Source: a virus | Virus record (IMG/VR): IMGVR_UViG_3300044766_000192 | Span: 1 to 64,000 of that record | Length of the DNA: 64,000 bases | Strand: one strand, 5' to 3' | In this document: piece after piece, positions 24,692 through 32,571 of the stretch | Numbering within the stretch: the stretch's first letter is position 1 | Layout: each line of letters begins with the position of its first letter | Translations under genes and position numbers: made by a program | The notes under the pieces: generated by a model | The model's input: the letters and a program-made list of their open reading frames with translations, nothing else | Told to the model about the DNA's origin: nothing | Databases searched by the model: none

Positions 24692-25344
24692 CACTCGCTC
24701 CACATGCGTAGAAGGTTCATCGCGGTCTTCGCGAGCATGTCTGTTTCGGGTGTCTTGCCGTGCCTATGAAACAGGGCGCCACGAGCGGCATCGAGATCGA
24801 GTAACAACTCGCGTTTGTCTGCATCTCGGACGTAGCTCTGAGCCCAGCCGACAGCCGCGAGCCGAGTGCCACGTGTGACCGCATTGACGCGATGGATCGC
24901 CGTCGCAGCGTAGACAAACATGCAACCAGCTTCGAGCTTGATGGTTGTCTCCATGCCAGGTCTCTCGATGACTAGCTCGCCGCCTTCGTAGCTTTCGGGC
25001 TCTGACAAGAACAGCGTGAACGCAACGTCTCGGCGTTGGTCGCCGCCGTTCATCATCGCGTTGTCGACGTGGGGGCCGTAGTAATCCCCGGGTTCGTACT
25101 TCGAGAATAGAACCTGGAATAGTTTTGGGCGAACCGCCGCCTCGAAGATTTTGTTAGCCCTGCAGCTAGAAACTATCGTGTTCCAGTAGTCGAGCACGTC
25201 GGATTGATGTGCTTGCTTGTTGTGTTTGATGGGCGCCGCCGTGACTCCAGCGGTTTGCTTGCCGTCGACGAATCGAGCTTTATCCAGGCCCCTGCGAACC
25301 CCGGCGATCTCGGACGCCGGCAAGATGTCTTTGATTTCGATCAT
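24691..25344 (-). CDS. PKHD-type 2OG-Fe(II) dioxygenase
   Basis: 217 aa. The iron triad is H92-x-D94 (GPHVDNA) and H151 (TAIHRVNAV), and Arg161 (TRGTRLAAVGWAQS) should bind 2-oxoglutarate. YEPGDYYGPH and SYEGGELVIE are typical of the PiuC/YbiX family, for which hydroxylase activity is inferred. Its substrate is unknown; protein or nucleotide are options. It is coupled by overlapping stops and starts to both neighbours. Confidence 0.85.
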   Translation of the reverse strand: MIEIKDILPASEIAGVRRGLDKARFVDGKQTAGVTAAPIKHNKQAHQSDVLDYWNTIVSSCRANKIFEAAVRPKLFQVLFSKYEPGDYYGPHVDNAMMNGGDQRRDVAFTLFLSEPESYEGGELVIERPGMETTIKLEAGCMFVYAATAIHRVNAVTRGTRLAAVGWAQSYVRDADKRELLLDLDAARGALFHRHGKTPETDMLAKTAMNLLRMWSE

Positions 25345-25571
25345 TGGATCACGGTGGTCACTGGTAGCGGCACGGGAGTTTCCTGGACCTCTTTGGCCTC
25401 TGCAAGTTGGGGTGCTTCACCCGGAGCCTGCAAGCGCAGTTGATCTTTCAGCTGTTCGATCTCTAGCTGAAGCCGATATTCAAGTGCGTCCGTACGCCGT
25501 CGCGTCCATTCGACCGCGAACAACACAGCAAAAAACACCGTCAGAGTTTGAAACAAAGTTGTTACGAGCAT
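25341..25571 (-). CDS. single-TM coiled-coil protein, 76 aa
   Basis: N-terminal TM (residues 3-20, LVTTLFQTLTVFFAVLFAV) and then a coiled coil (TDALEYRLQLEIEQLKDQLR) and a Pro-rich end. ATG 25571 has GGAG 5 nt before it. The layout is that of an inner-membrane spanin or a holin regulator, but lysis genes are elsewhere. Function unclear. Confidence 0.55.
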   Translation of the reverse strand: MLVTTLFQTLTVFFAVLFAVEWTRRRTDALEYRLQLEIEQLKDQLRLQAPGEAPQLAEAKEVQETPVPLPVTTVIQ

Positions 25572-25573
25572 GG

Positions 25574-25720
25574 TCACTCCACGAGATAGACTTCAAGCAA
25601 GATGACGTAGCCGAGCAGGATGAGCGGAAACAGCACGGCTTCGCCGATGAGCGCAGCGCCGAACAGCCCGGCACGTGTGCCGTCGTTCAGACAGTTCAGC
25701 CACCAGCTCATCGGGTTCAT
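25574..25720 (-). CDS. 48-aa hydrophobic membrane peptide
   Basis: Two hydrophobic stretches (AGLFGAALIGEAVLFPLILL and GYVILLEVYLVE). ATG 25720 overlaps the TGA of the upstream gene (ATGA), and its stop lies 2 nt before the next ATG, which supports a genuine small gene. Function unknown. Confidence 0.5.
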   Translation of the reverse strand: MNPMSWWLNCLNDGTRAGLFGAALIGEAVLFPLILLGYVILLEVYLVE

Positions 25721-25989
25721 GGCGCCGCCCACCCACTCGGTAGTTCGCGATCATCGACGAGCGCGCAATGTCGTGCGAGCGCACGTTTGATCTCGATCGG
25801 TGCGTCGTCACCGAGCAGTCGCGCGGCATCGAGCACGACCCGAGCCGCATCAAGCTCCATCATCATGGACGCGATAGCGTTGAACGCTTCGTGCTGAACG
25901 TGCCAGGGCTCGCTGTGCCGCAAGATTTCGATCTGCATGCCACTGCTCTTGTTGAACGTGTACTTTCCGTTGTCGACGCGAACGCTCAT
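25717..25989 (-). CDS. hypothetical protein, 90 aa
   Basis: Starts at ATG 25989 behind AGAGGAG, so the longer reading from 26028 is rejected. A beta N-terminus (SVRVDNGKYTFN) and long helices (EAFNAIASMMMELDAARVV). Operon member with 4-nt overlaps on both sides. Not recognised. Confidence 0.55.
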   Translation of the reverse strand: MSVRVDNGKYTFNKSSGMQIEILRHSEPWHVQHEAFNAIASMMMELDAARVVLDAARLLGDDAPIEIKRALARHCALVDDRELPSGWAAP

Positions 25990-26168
25990 GGCTTTCGACT
26001 CCTCTTTATTTCGGTGAGCAAGATCCACGCGCAGGCCGGACAGAGCCTGATGCGCTGTGCCTGTACGGGATCATTTCCTTGCCCGACCTCGATCGTATTT
26101 GTCGGCTCGGCGCTGCAACCGTTGCAACCGCCTTGTTGCTTGCCTGTGGGGTACCAGCGGACGCTCAT
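25986..26168 (-). CDS. Cys-rich small protein, 60 aa
   Basis: CNGC near residue 15 and CPAC near residue 44 form a possible zinc-binding pair of knuckles. The end is basic (TEIKRSRKP). Overlaps both neighbours by 4 nt. Unknown. Confidence 0.5.
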   Translation of the reverse strand: MSVRWYPTGKQQGGCNGCSAEPTNTIEVGQGNDPVQAQRIRLCPACAWILLTEIKRSRKP

Positions 26169-26434
26169 CGAATGATTCTCCTGTCTGGCGCCATGGTGAT
26201 GTGTTCTGGCGGTCCGACATCCATTCCATATTGCCGTGTAGGGACGAACGGGATGAATGCGAAGCGTCGCCCGTCCTTTTGCACTGAGCCGTACTCCGCA
26301 GATGTCGAATCGACGACGACGCCTCGTGCCTGCGTTTCAACGATACGATGTGCGATTAGCTTGAGGCCCCACGTGACTACATCGCCAACCTTGAATTTCT
26401 TGGCGAGCTTTTTCTGAACGGCTCGACAACTCAC
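26165..26434 (-). CDS. hypothetical SH3-like beta protein, 89 aa
   Basis: GTG start overlaps the integrase TGA. FKVGDVVTWGLKLIAHRIVE suggests a small beta-barrel of the kind found in phage and restriction-related proteins. The rest (RFAFIPFVPTRQYGM) is also beta-rich. No named family. Confidence 0.5.
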   Translation of the reverse strand: MSCRAVQKKLAKKFKVGDVVTWGLKLIAHRIVETQARGVVVDSTSAEYGSVQKDGRRFAFIPFVPTRQYGMDVGPPEHITMAPDRRIIR

Positions 26435-27321
26435 GGTTTCTTCCCCTTCCTGAATTCGGCGAGCTGGCCGGCAACGGCCTTGCCGCGCGAGCCTCGGTCG
26501 TATCGACGGGTCGTCTTGGAGTCACTGTGATGGACCGATGCCTGGATCTCGTACTCTGGGAGCCCGGCGTCGTAGCAAGCCGTGATGAACGCAGCACGGA
26601 AGCAGTGCGGATGAACGTTCTTGGCTCCGACGGCTTTGGCGCGTTCGTTGACGAGCTTGTTGATGGTGAGGGGATTCAGCGGTCGAATACCATCGGCGCC
26701 CGGAAACATGAATTCGGACGGTGGGGCAAGCCCTAGCCAGCGATCGATCGCTTCGATCGTGCTCTCGGGTAACTTGCTCTCGACTTCGTTGTCACCTTTG
26801 ACGATGGCTCGCAGAATCCCATCGAAGTAGTCGGCTCGCTTGAGTGCCGCGATAGATGCACGGCGCAGCCCAGTGTCATAGAGCAGCCGTAGGATCGCCG
26901 CATCGCGCGCTCCGCGAGTCTTGTCGAGATCTGCGACGGCGTTTGCGATCATCGCCTCGGCGTCGTCAGCCGCCACGAGCCGCGTCTTGTTGACTGTGGA
27001 CTCGGGGGGCCACGCCAGGACGCTGGGATGGAACGGGTTCGAGGTGACGACGCGACCCGCTAGCAGCACGCGGTAGATTCCCGATAGCGATGCGAGCGCG
27101 CGGCGGGCGCTCCCACGCGACAAGCCATCCCGAAACGCCGCTGCTGCGCTGAGCGGTGGCGAAATCGGCTTGCATCCGAATCGCTTGCAGAATTCAACCC
27201 AGTGATGCAAATCGGCTTGATACGCCTTCCGAGTGTTATCGGATCGTTTCGCGGCGATCAACGAAAGCGCTGCGCTTTCGAATTCGTCGACGGAGATTCG
27301 GATGAGAGCTTGGTCGGACAT
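26431..27321 (-). CDS. int: tyrosine recombinase (integrase/XerC-like)
   Basis: 296 aa. An N-terminal SAM-like core-binding domain (NTRKAYQADLHHWVEFCKRF) is followed by the catalytic domain with Arg in LYDTGLRRASI, HxxR in HPHCFRAAF, and HHSDSKTTRRYDR containing the last His and the Tyr nucleophile. All catalytic residues look present. It may integrate the genome, resolve multimers or invert a segment. Its upstream region shares two adjacent 11-mers with the iteron region at 35.4 kb, possible binding sites. Confidence 0.9.
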   Translation of the reverse strand: MSDQALIRISVDEFESAALSLIAAKRSDNTRKAYQADLHHWVEFCKRFGCKPISPPLSAAAAFRDGLSRGSARRALASLSGIYRVLLAGRVVTSNPFHPSVLAWPPESTVNKTRLVAADDAEAMIANAVADLDKTRGARDAAILRLLYDTGLRRASIAALKRADYFDGILRAIVKGDNEVESKLPESTIEAIDRWLGLAPPSEFMFPGADGIRPLNPLTINKLVNERAKAVGAKNVHPHCFRAAFITACYDAGLPEYEIQASVHHSDSKTTRRYDRGSRGKAVAGQLAEFRKGKKP

Positions 27322-27343
27322 GGGGGATCGAAATAACTCCTAG

Positions 27344-27378
27344 TTATGTTAATGGCCCTGATCTACTAGTAAACCATG
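27344..27378. repeat. composite site A shared with 35416-35438
   Basis: TTATGTTAATG, g, CCCTGATCTAC, ta, GTAAACCATG. The two 11-mers recur, one inverted relative to the other, at 35416-35438, and the 10-mer recurs inverted at 35521-35530. The site spans the end of the endonuclease VII gene and the region upstream of the integrase. Confidence 0.55.
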
Positions 27379-27816
27379 ACGGTTTTTAGACTGCCCGGCC
27401 TTCACTGTCACACGGATAATCTGAGCGGGATCTCGCTTCAGATATCGGATTGCAGCTTTCAGGCTTTTAACCGAGTCGTGAAAGAAGCCAATTCCTAGGT
27501 TGCAGCGCAAACAAAGCAAGCCTCGAATCCGATTGGTCGCGTGGCAATGATCCAAGCTCAGGCGGCGTGTTTCGGATCTCTTACAGATTGCGCATTGACC
27601 CTTCTGCTTTTTGAACAAGTAGGCGTACAGCCATTTGCTTTTCAGCCCCTTGTTGGTGTGCTTGCGCTGATACGCAGCGGCCCGCAACTTTGCGGCCCCG
27701 CGCGCTACACCTGCAGCGATCTCACGTTCAATGATTGATTCGTCGCGTTGTTTCGCTAAAGCCCTGAGGCGTGCCTTGAAATCACGTCGAAATCTCTTCA
27801 GTTTTGCCTGTTCCAT
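27349..27816 (-). CDS. recombination endonuclease VII family
   Basis: 155 aa. The core LFKKQKGQCAICKR, LSLDHCH, GLLCLRCNLGIGFFHDS has the zinc Cys pairs 75/78 and 102/105 and the His-Asp core near residues 89-92 of the endonuclease VII fold (HNH-related). T4 endonuclease VII resolves branched DNA before packaging. The N-terminus is a helical arm. Upstream of the integrase in the same operon. Confidence 0.85.
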   Translation of the reverse strand: MEQAKLKRFRRDFKARLRALAKQRDESIIEREIAAGVARGAAKLRAAAYQRKHTNKGLKSKWLYAYLFKKQKGQCAICKRSETRRLSLDHCHATNRIRGLLCLRCNLGIGFFHDSVKSLKAAIRYLKRDPAQIIRVTVKAGQSKNRHGLLVDQGH

Positions 27817-27825
27817 AAACAGTTC

Positions 27826-28158
27826 CTAGTTCCGAGCTTTAGCTACTACCGCATCGTGTGTGGCTACCCACTGCTCGCAGAGCTTGTCGATCAGCTTCTT
27901 ATCGGTCACGAGCTTGCCGTGAATTGCATCCGGTGGCGGCACGCACAAGTCAACCGTGTTGGCCTGCACTTCGCCACCAGGGTTCACACCGAGTGCGTGC
28001 GAGAGCTGAACGGCTGTGATCATCCCGCGAGCTTGAATGATCGTGACGCCGAGAAACCCGGTGTCATCAGCAAATGAAAGATGCCACCACAGCGCGGGTT
28101 CGCTTGTTTCTTTGGCCAGATACTCCGCGATGCGCTTTTGGCGTTCCTTGTCTTTCAT
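27826..28158 (-). CDS. hypothetical protein, 110 aa
   Basis: ATG 28158 overlaps the previous stop. It contains LWWHLSFADDTGFLGVTII, which resembles a small phage domain seen with DUF-type proteins of unknown function, then helices and CVPPPD. No confident family. Confidence 0.5.
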   Translation of the reverse strand: MKDKERQKRIAEYLAKETSEPALWWHLSFADDTGFLGVTIIQARGMITAVQLSHALGVNPGGEVQANTVDLCVPPPDAIHGKLVTDKKLIDKLCEQWVATHDAVVAKARN

Positions 28159-28979
28159 GATTTGGGCTCTCCTGGGTACTGGCCTTGCTTGATCCGAGCC
28201 TTGCGCATAGCTTCCGTGCCCTTCCGATAGGATCGGATGCGTTCCAAAAGCTCGTAATAGGGCCCAGGAAGCGATACGGCTACCCAAGATGAGATCGCGC
28301 CTTCGACTTGAGCGAGTAGTCCGTCGACTCTGATTCGTTCATCAGCGAGTCCAAGCGAGTAATCCTGTGGTTGAATGTGATTGCGTGATTCGATACACGC
28401 ACAAAGTACTTTCAGTTCCTCGGCGAGAGCATCACGTTGTGTCCTAGCCTCATCGCGCTCTTTGCGGAATATTTGTTCGCAAGAATGAGCGGCTTGCATC
28501 GATGCGAATGCCCCATCGAACTGCGCTCTGGCCTCATCGCGCTGTACCTTGACCGCTTCGCGTTCTTGACGCAGTTGTAGCGCCCGTTCCGAGTTGGCGC
28601 GAGAGTCCTTAGAAAGAGTGCTGACAGCGACGTCGAGCTGCTTCACGCGCACGCGGAGACGATTGATCTCCGCATCGCGCTCGGCAAGCAATTGAGCGTT
28701 GATCAACGGTTGATCGAGCCACGGCATCCGACGCCACTCTTCTTTCGTCTCGGGCTCTTCGCCTTCGGGCAAGAACACGAGCGTGTCGAATATGAGCCCA
28801 TGGCTGTTGTGCTCGATGACCCAAGCGAGCAGCCGAGTATGGGATGGAAAGCTCGATCGCTTCGTGATGCACTCGCCGCCGGGATGTCCGTAGGCACCGC
28901 CGAGATCGGTTCCCTGCCACGGCATCTGATCGCCACAGCGAGAACAGGTGATCGTTCCCCTTTCAATGGACGAGGGCAT
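28155..28979 (-). CDS. coiled-coil protein with N-terminal zinc motif, 274 aa
   Basis: An N-terminal CSRCGDQMPW plus a later Cys/His pair (HPGGEC) may bind zinc. Residues about 95-200 are a long coiled coil (ERDAEINRLRVRVKQLDVAV and onward). ATG 28979 has GGAG 5 nt upstream and is preferred to GTG 28985. It overlaps the upstream gene by 17 nt. Function unknown. Confidence 0.55.
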   Translation of the reverse strand: MPSSIERGTITCSRCGDQMPWQGTDLGGAYGHPGGECITKRSSFPSHTRLLAWVIEHNSHGLIFDTLVFLPEGEEPETKEEWRRMPWLDQPLINAQLLAERDAEINRLRVRVKQLDVAVSTLSKDSRANSERALQLRQEREAVKVQRDEARAQFDGAFASMQAAHSCEQIFRKERDEARTQRDALAEELKVLCACIESRNHIQPQDYSLGLADERIRVDGLLAQVEGAISSWVAVSLPGPYYELLERIRSYRKGTEAMRKARIKQGQYPGEPKS

Positions 28980-29478
28980 GTTCACTCCAGAACTTGGTTG
29001 AAGCTTCGAGATCTTTGCAGCTCGGATCGCCGGGCTCTTGCGGTGTCAACGGGCCACCAAACGCTGTGAACAGGATGCAAGCGTGCTTGATCTTGCCGTT
29101 GTGGTCGCACATCGGGCAGCCTTCGTGCCCTGACTGGAGCCCGGGAATCGGGCCAGAGAAGATAGGGATCATCGGACAAGGTTCTTCGTGCGGCCCTGCG
29201 ATCACGGTGACGAGCCGCGTCGTGCGAACGCCGAGTCGCTGTACGATGCGCGACTTCCACGCACGCGATCCACGCACGCCGTAGCTGACCTCAGACTCGG
29301 CGATCGGCTCGTCGCCCATGATCGGCCCGTAGAGCCCGCACGGCACCGAGCCCAGCTCTGGGGGCAACTCGATTGTCTCGATGAAGAACGAGTCACGAGT
29401 CGCGAATCGCTCGAAGATGTAAGCGATCTGAGCCTCGGTGAGCCCGTGGTCTAGATGCGATTCGGGATGGCGCTTCAT
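28963..29478 (-). CDS. hypothetical protein, 171 aa
   Basis: Start at ATG 29478 by ATGA overlap. Likely alpha/beta, with a CPMCDHNGKIKHAC stretch that could be zinc-binding and a GLYGPIMGDEP loop. Reminiscent of conserved phage proteins of unknown function near the end of early operons. Not recognised. Confidence 0.5.
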   Translation of the reverse strand: MKRHPESHLDHGLTEAQIAYIFERFATRDSFFIETIELPPELGSVPCGLYGPIMGDEPIAESEVSYGVRGSRAWKSRIVQRLGVRTTRLVTVIAGPHEEPCPMIPIFSGPIPGLQSGHEGCPMCDHNGKIKHACILFTAFGGPLTPQEPGDPSCKDLEASTKFWSEHALVH

Positions 29479-29786
29479 TTCTTGGTGCTCCGCGATTTGT
29501 AGGTTGGGGCTCCGTAGACTGGCGGCTCTTGGATGGACCAACGTCGAGGAGACGCTGAATGGCCGAAGACTTCAGGCTTGGCGTCCTTCGCTCGCGCTAG
29601 TCCAGCCACTGCGATCAGCGCGAGCCCGAGCTGTTCGGCTTCGTCTGGGGTAAATGTCCCTTCGAATGAGGGTGTAACGGCATTCATCGTGAACATCGTG
29701 ACTACGCGCTCGTTATCAAGCGAAACGGTCTCTTCGACGCCGATCTCAGCGCCATTATCGAGCCTAACGATTCGTTGAGCGCTCAT
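29475..29786 (-). CDS. hypothetical beta-rich protein, 103 aa
   Basis: ATGA overlaps on both sides. The N-terminal half is beta-rich (IVRLDNGAEIGVEETVSLDN) and a helix (TPDEAEQLGLALIAVAGLAR) follows. No family recognised. Confidence 0.5.
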   Translation of the reverse strand: MSAQRIVRLDNGAEIGVEETVSLDNERVVTMFTMNAVTPSFEGTFTPDEAEQLGLALIAVAGLARAKDAKPEVFGHSASPRRWSIQEPPVYGAPTYKSRSTKK

Positions 29787-30007
29787 CGGCGCTCCTTGCG
29801 GTAGTCATTGACGAACTTGTAGCCCTGTGCTGACGCGACGTCTTGATCAGGGGGATGCGCGACGACCTTGCAGCGAATCTCGTGGCCGTATGCATGGGGT
29901 AACGCGTGGGTCATGATGCTGTGCGCGCGATCGTCAGTCAGATCAAAACCGTCTTCGACCCACGTCTCGCTGACTTCGATCTCGACGGTCCACTTGAAGA
30001 ATTTCAT
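29783..30007 (-). CDS. hypothetical protein, 74 aa
   Basis: ATG 30007 overlaps the upstream TGA. MKFFKWTVEIEVSETWVEDG and a helical MTHALPHAYGHEIRCKVV. Compact alpha/beta protein. Unknown. Confidence 0.5.
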   Translation of the reverse strand: MKFFKWTVEIEVSETWVEDGFDLTDDRAHSIMTHALPHAYGHEIRCKVVAHPPDQDVASAQGYKFVNDYRKERR

Positions 30008-30183
30008 TTGCACGCCTCCTCGCAGCGCTCGCACGGATGGTGCAAGCAATGGATGTGGTGATCGGGCTTCGCGCAGCACGCTGCGCCCGCAGCCATCGGC
30101 GGATACTTGAATCCGCACGTGTGGCAGACGAGCCGCCAGTGCTTGGGCAAGATTCCGCACGTGTGCTCGTTTCTTGTTCTCAC
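30004..30183 (-). CDS. Cys/His-rich zinc protein, 59 aa
   Basis: Eleven Cys-and-His-rich positions: CHTCGFKYPP and then ACCAKPDHHIHCLHHPCERC. It probably binds two zinc ions. GTG start overlaps the stop of the 28-aa peptide upstream. The longer frame that reaches 30585 is not used. Function unknown. Confidence 0.5.
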   Translation of the reverse strand: MRTRNEHTCGILPKHWRLVCHTCGFKYPPMAAGAACCAKPDHHIHCLHHPCERCEEACK

Positions 30184-30266
30184 GTGCGAATCTTGATCAT
30201 GAGCTGGGTTGATGCCGCGAGCGGCGCGCTGATGTCGTTGCTCCCCGGCCGTTCGCAGAGCTTCAC
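30180..30266 (-). CDS. 28-aa peptide in a GTGA overlap chain
   Basis: GTG at 30266 overlaps the TGA of the lipoprotein and its own TGA overlaps the GTG of the next gene. The composition (KLCERPGSNDISAPLAASTQ) is unremarkable. It may be a small real gene or simply a bridge that couples translation between its neighbours. Confidence 0.35.
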   Translation of the reverse strand: MKLCERPGSNDISAPLAASTQLMIKIRT

Positions 30267-30646
30267 GGAGATACACTTGCGTCGATCTGCCTGCCACAGA
30301 CGCTGATCTTCGTGAATCCGCCATCTGGGTTTGGGCAGATGAAGACGCCGCACGTATTGTCGGGGAAGCTTGGTAGCGCGCACGCGCGCAGGGCATCTTC
30401 ATCGGGCAAGAGCGCGCAGCACGGATCAATTGCAGTCGCGTCGAGCTTGCTGTCGATCGCAGCGTCGGGCTCTGAGCCAGATAGTACGCACTGCGATCCG
30501 TTGCATTCGCAGACGTGTCGCGACGTGCAAGGCAAAAAACCTGTGCAGCCAAGCTCGGCGCAGGTTTCAAGCTTGTTGTCGCCACATGCTTGCAGCGTGA
30601 GCACGATGAAGAACCACATCCATCGAATAAGCTTTTTGATGATCAC
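30263..30646 (-). CDS. Cys-rich lipoprotein, 127 aa
   Basis: A signal peptide (IIKKLIRWMWFFIVLTLQAC) ends in a lipobox, so Cys21 or nearby is lipidated. The mature part has about 13 Cys (CAELGCTGFLPCTSRHVCEC) and an Asp/Ala-rich linker (SEPDAAIDSKLDATAIDPCC). GTG 30646 has AAAGGAGA before it. This style is common in myxobacterial genomes. It could be a virion or host-surface protein, or an o-spanin-like part. Confidence 0.7.
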   Translation of the reverse strand: MIIKKLIRWMWFFIVLTLQACGDNKLETCAELGCTGFLPCTSRHVCECNGSQCVLSGSEPDAAIDSKLDATAIDPCCALLPDEDALRACALPSFPDNTCGVFICPNPDGGFTKISVCGRQIDASVSP

Positions 30647-30665
30647 GGTTGTCTCCTTTTGGGAT

Positions 30666-30983
30666 CTAAACGCACTCGATGCAGCAGAGACCGCTGACGA
30701 CGACCCCGAGCGCGCAATGGTCCATCGATACGCAGCATTCGTTTGGGTTGATCGCGGCGCACTCCGCGTTCGTCGTGCAAGAAATCGGGCTGTCGATCGG
30801 CGGCGCGTCTGGTACATGACTATCTGTTCGTCCATCCGAGCAGGCATCACATGGCAGCGCGTCGTAGTGGATCTCCTGTAGGTTGAACAGCTGATCGCAC
30901 GCCGCGAGCGCAAACAGCAACCCAGCGTACGCCCAGAATGCGTACAGCCCAGTAACGCGCTTGAATCCGGCACGTGGCTTCAT
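30666..30983 (-). CDS. Cys-rich lipoprotein, 105 aa
   Basis: Signal segment GLYAFWAYAGLLFALAAC is a lipoprotein signal, followed by DQLFNLQEI, a form widespread at the start of myxobacterial lipoproteins, and then PDAPPIDSPISC and CCVSMDHC. ATG overlaps the TGA of the gene upstream. The pair of lipoproteins suggests host-derived surface proteins. Function unknown. Confidence 0.7.
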   Translation of the reverse strand: MKPRAGFKRVTGLYAFWAYAGLLFALAACDQLFNLQEIHYDALPCDACSDGRTDSHVPDAPPIDSPISCTTNAECAAINPNECCVSMDHCALGVVVSGLCCIECV

Positions 30984-31180
30984 CGGTATTGACCCTTCGA
31001 GATCGTCAGGGCCATGTCGGCGATGTCTTCATAGATTTTGGCGGCGGGATACGCGACATCCTGTTGATGCTGTTGCTCCTCGGCTGTGCCGTGCAGTGGC
31101 ACGCTGTTGATCAGCTTGGTTGCTTTGCCGCGCAGCATCCCAGCGAACGCGCGCCAGTCTTCTGATGGATGCCGGCTCAT
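30980..31180 (-). CDS. hypothetical protein, 66 aa
   Basis: Start ATG 31180 chosen by ATGA overlap. Helical (EDWRAFAGMLRGKATKLINS and KIYEDIADMALTISK). No family. Linked to the lipoprotein genes by overlap. Confidence 0.5.
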   Translation of the reverse strand: MSRHPSEDWRAFAGMLRGKATKLINSVPLHGTAEEQQHQQDVAYPAAKIYEDIADMALTISKGQYR

Positions 31181-31353
31181 CTGAGTCTCCATGAAACATC
31201 GACGTTGTTGCGCTTGCCGAATCGCCGTGCGGCTTGCTCGGCACCTTTTGGTGTCTTACGAATCGCAACCCGCACGCCACTAGCGTTGCAGGGAAAGTAC
31301 GCAAACACGTGATAGCGGAATCCCGCAGCGGCCTGTAGACGTTCGCCTCTCAC
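31177..31353 (-). CDS. hypothetical protein, 58 aa
   Basis: GTG 31353 overlaps the upstream TGA (GTGA). Basic, probably alpha/beta (FRYHVFAYFPCNASGVRVA and helical KGAEQAARRFGK). Unknown. Confidence 0.5.
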   Translation of the reverse strand: MRGERLQAAAGFRYHVFAYFPCNASGVRVAIRKTPKGAEQAARRFGKRNNVDVSWRLR

Positions 31354-31622
31354 GCGATCTCCCTTCGGCAAGCCTGACAGTAAGTCACGCCGTGCTCGAT
31401 ACACGGTCGCGGTGACTTGTCGGGAGGCAGGTACCGCGTGTCGCGCTCGAACTTGATTCGCGCTACGTGTGACGCACCGATGACTTTGCGCGTGTTGGCG
31501 TGCCGGCACTTCTCACCGGGGCCAACTTGGCAAGTCGGGCACTCGAGCGCCGCTTCGTGCTCGTTGCCCGCGTTCGCGGCGAGCTTGAGCAGCTTTTGGA
31601 TCCTGTCGATGATCTTGCTCAT
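31350..31622 (-). CDS. DUF2786-like/zinc protein, 90 aa
   Basis: ATG 31622 overlaps the upstream stop. SKIIDRIQKLLKLAANAGNE matches the DUF2786 helix pair and a CPTCQVGPGEKC zinc knuckle follows, with another CQAC near the end. A small phage or actinobacterial protein of unknown function. Confidence 0.6.
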   Translation of the reverse strand: MSKIIDRIQKLLKLAANAGNEHEAALECPTCQVGPGEKCRHANTRKVIGASHVARIKFERDTRYLPPDKSPRPCIEHGVTYCQACRREIA

Positions 31623-32308
31623 GACTGCGCCTCGCTTTCGTTCGGCCGGTCCGCCATCTGCTCGGCGACCCACGCGAGCGACTCGACGTCGGCGAGCGCA
31701 TAGCTCGCCGTGGTGATCTGGGTGCCGTTGCTGCGATCAGTGCCGCCGTAGTCGACCGTGCGGTAGGTGCCGCAATGCGAGCAGACGCTCGTGCAGCGGA
31801 CCGAGCCGTGATCGCTGCCCCACACACCGGGGTTTTCCTTGACGCCGCCGACGACCGAATACGGCGAGCGCCAGTCGTGCTCGCGCTCGTCTGCGCAGTC
31901 TGGCTCCGTGGGGTCGATCGTGATCGTGTCCGTGTCCGTCTCGTCGATCAGGTCGTTGGTGACGCGGATCGTGATCCGAAAGGTCTCCTCGACGTCGCCG
32001 TAACAGCTAGCATCGTAGTCGGCGGTGGCGATTTCAAGTGCCTCAGCGGACGAGGAGGCCCACACGGTACGGTAATCGTTGCCCTCCTCGGACACGTCCC
32101 ACTCGATTTCCTCATCAGAGTGCATCAGTATGTTGCGCGCCGCGACAACGGCCTTGTCGGCCGCAAGCGAGGCCAGGTAGGTCGGCGCAGTCTCGTCGTC
32201 GGCGTCTGCTGAGTCGTCCTCCTGCCACGCCTGCTCGGCGAGCTTGGCAGCCGCAACGGCGCACAGTAGAGCCGTCGCGAGCGGGCCGTTCGTGTGGATG
32301 GTGCTCAC
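31619..32308 (-). CDS. acidic hypothetical protein, 229 aa
   Basis: GTG 32308 overlaps the upstream stop. A helical N-terminus, an acidic middle with beta strands (EETFRITIRVTNDLIDETDT) and a CSHCGTYRT motif. Helices close it. Not recognised. Acidic composition might suggest protein mimicry of DNA, but this is weak. Confidence 0.5.
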   Translation of the reverse strand: MSTIHTNGPLATALLCAVAAAKLAEQAWQEDDSADADDETAPTYLASLAADKAVVAARNILMHSDEEIEWDVSEEGNDYRTVWASSSAEALEIATADYDASCYGDVEETFRITIRVTNDLIDETDTDTITIDPTEPDCADEREHDWRSPYSVVGGVKENPGVWGSDHGSVRCTSVCSHCGTYRTVDYGGTDRSNGTQITTASYALADVESLAWVAEQMADRPNESEAQS

Positions 32309-32487
32309 GACTGCCCCCTATGGTTGTCGACGAACGAGGTAACGACCTGTCCGCAGTTGTTTGCGATCTCGTCGGCGAGATTCGCGCATTCGATCGGTCC
32401 GACGGCGCCGGGGAGTTTGCGTTCGAGCACGGCGAGCGCTGAGGCTCGCATCGCCTCGGTGATTCGTTTGAGTAGATCGGAATTCAT
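32305..32487 (-). CDS. hypothetical protein, 60 aa
   Basis: Start ATG 32487 has the leader AAGGAACACCCCATG, which recurs at 32844 and, in near form, at 35323. Helical (SDLLKRITEAMRASALAVL). Unknown. Confidence 0.5.
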   Translation of the reverse strand: MNSDLLKRITEAMRASALAVLERKLPGAVGPIECANLADEIANNCGQVVTSFVDNHRGQS

Positions 32488-32571
32488 GGGGTGTTCCTTC
32501 GTTGGGTTTGACTTCGTCAGTGCGCCGGGGACCATCCGAACGCAGACCCGGCACGTTGCCGGGTTTCGTCG

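Noticed and set aside
30267-30585. Upstream extension of the zinc protein frame (30004) toward 30585
   Set aside because: It runs antiparallel in frame to the lipoprotein with no domain, and the GTG at 30183 has the operon-style overlap.
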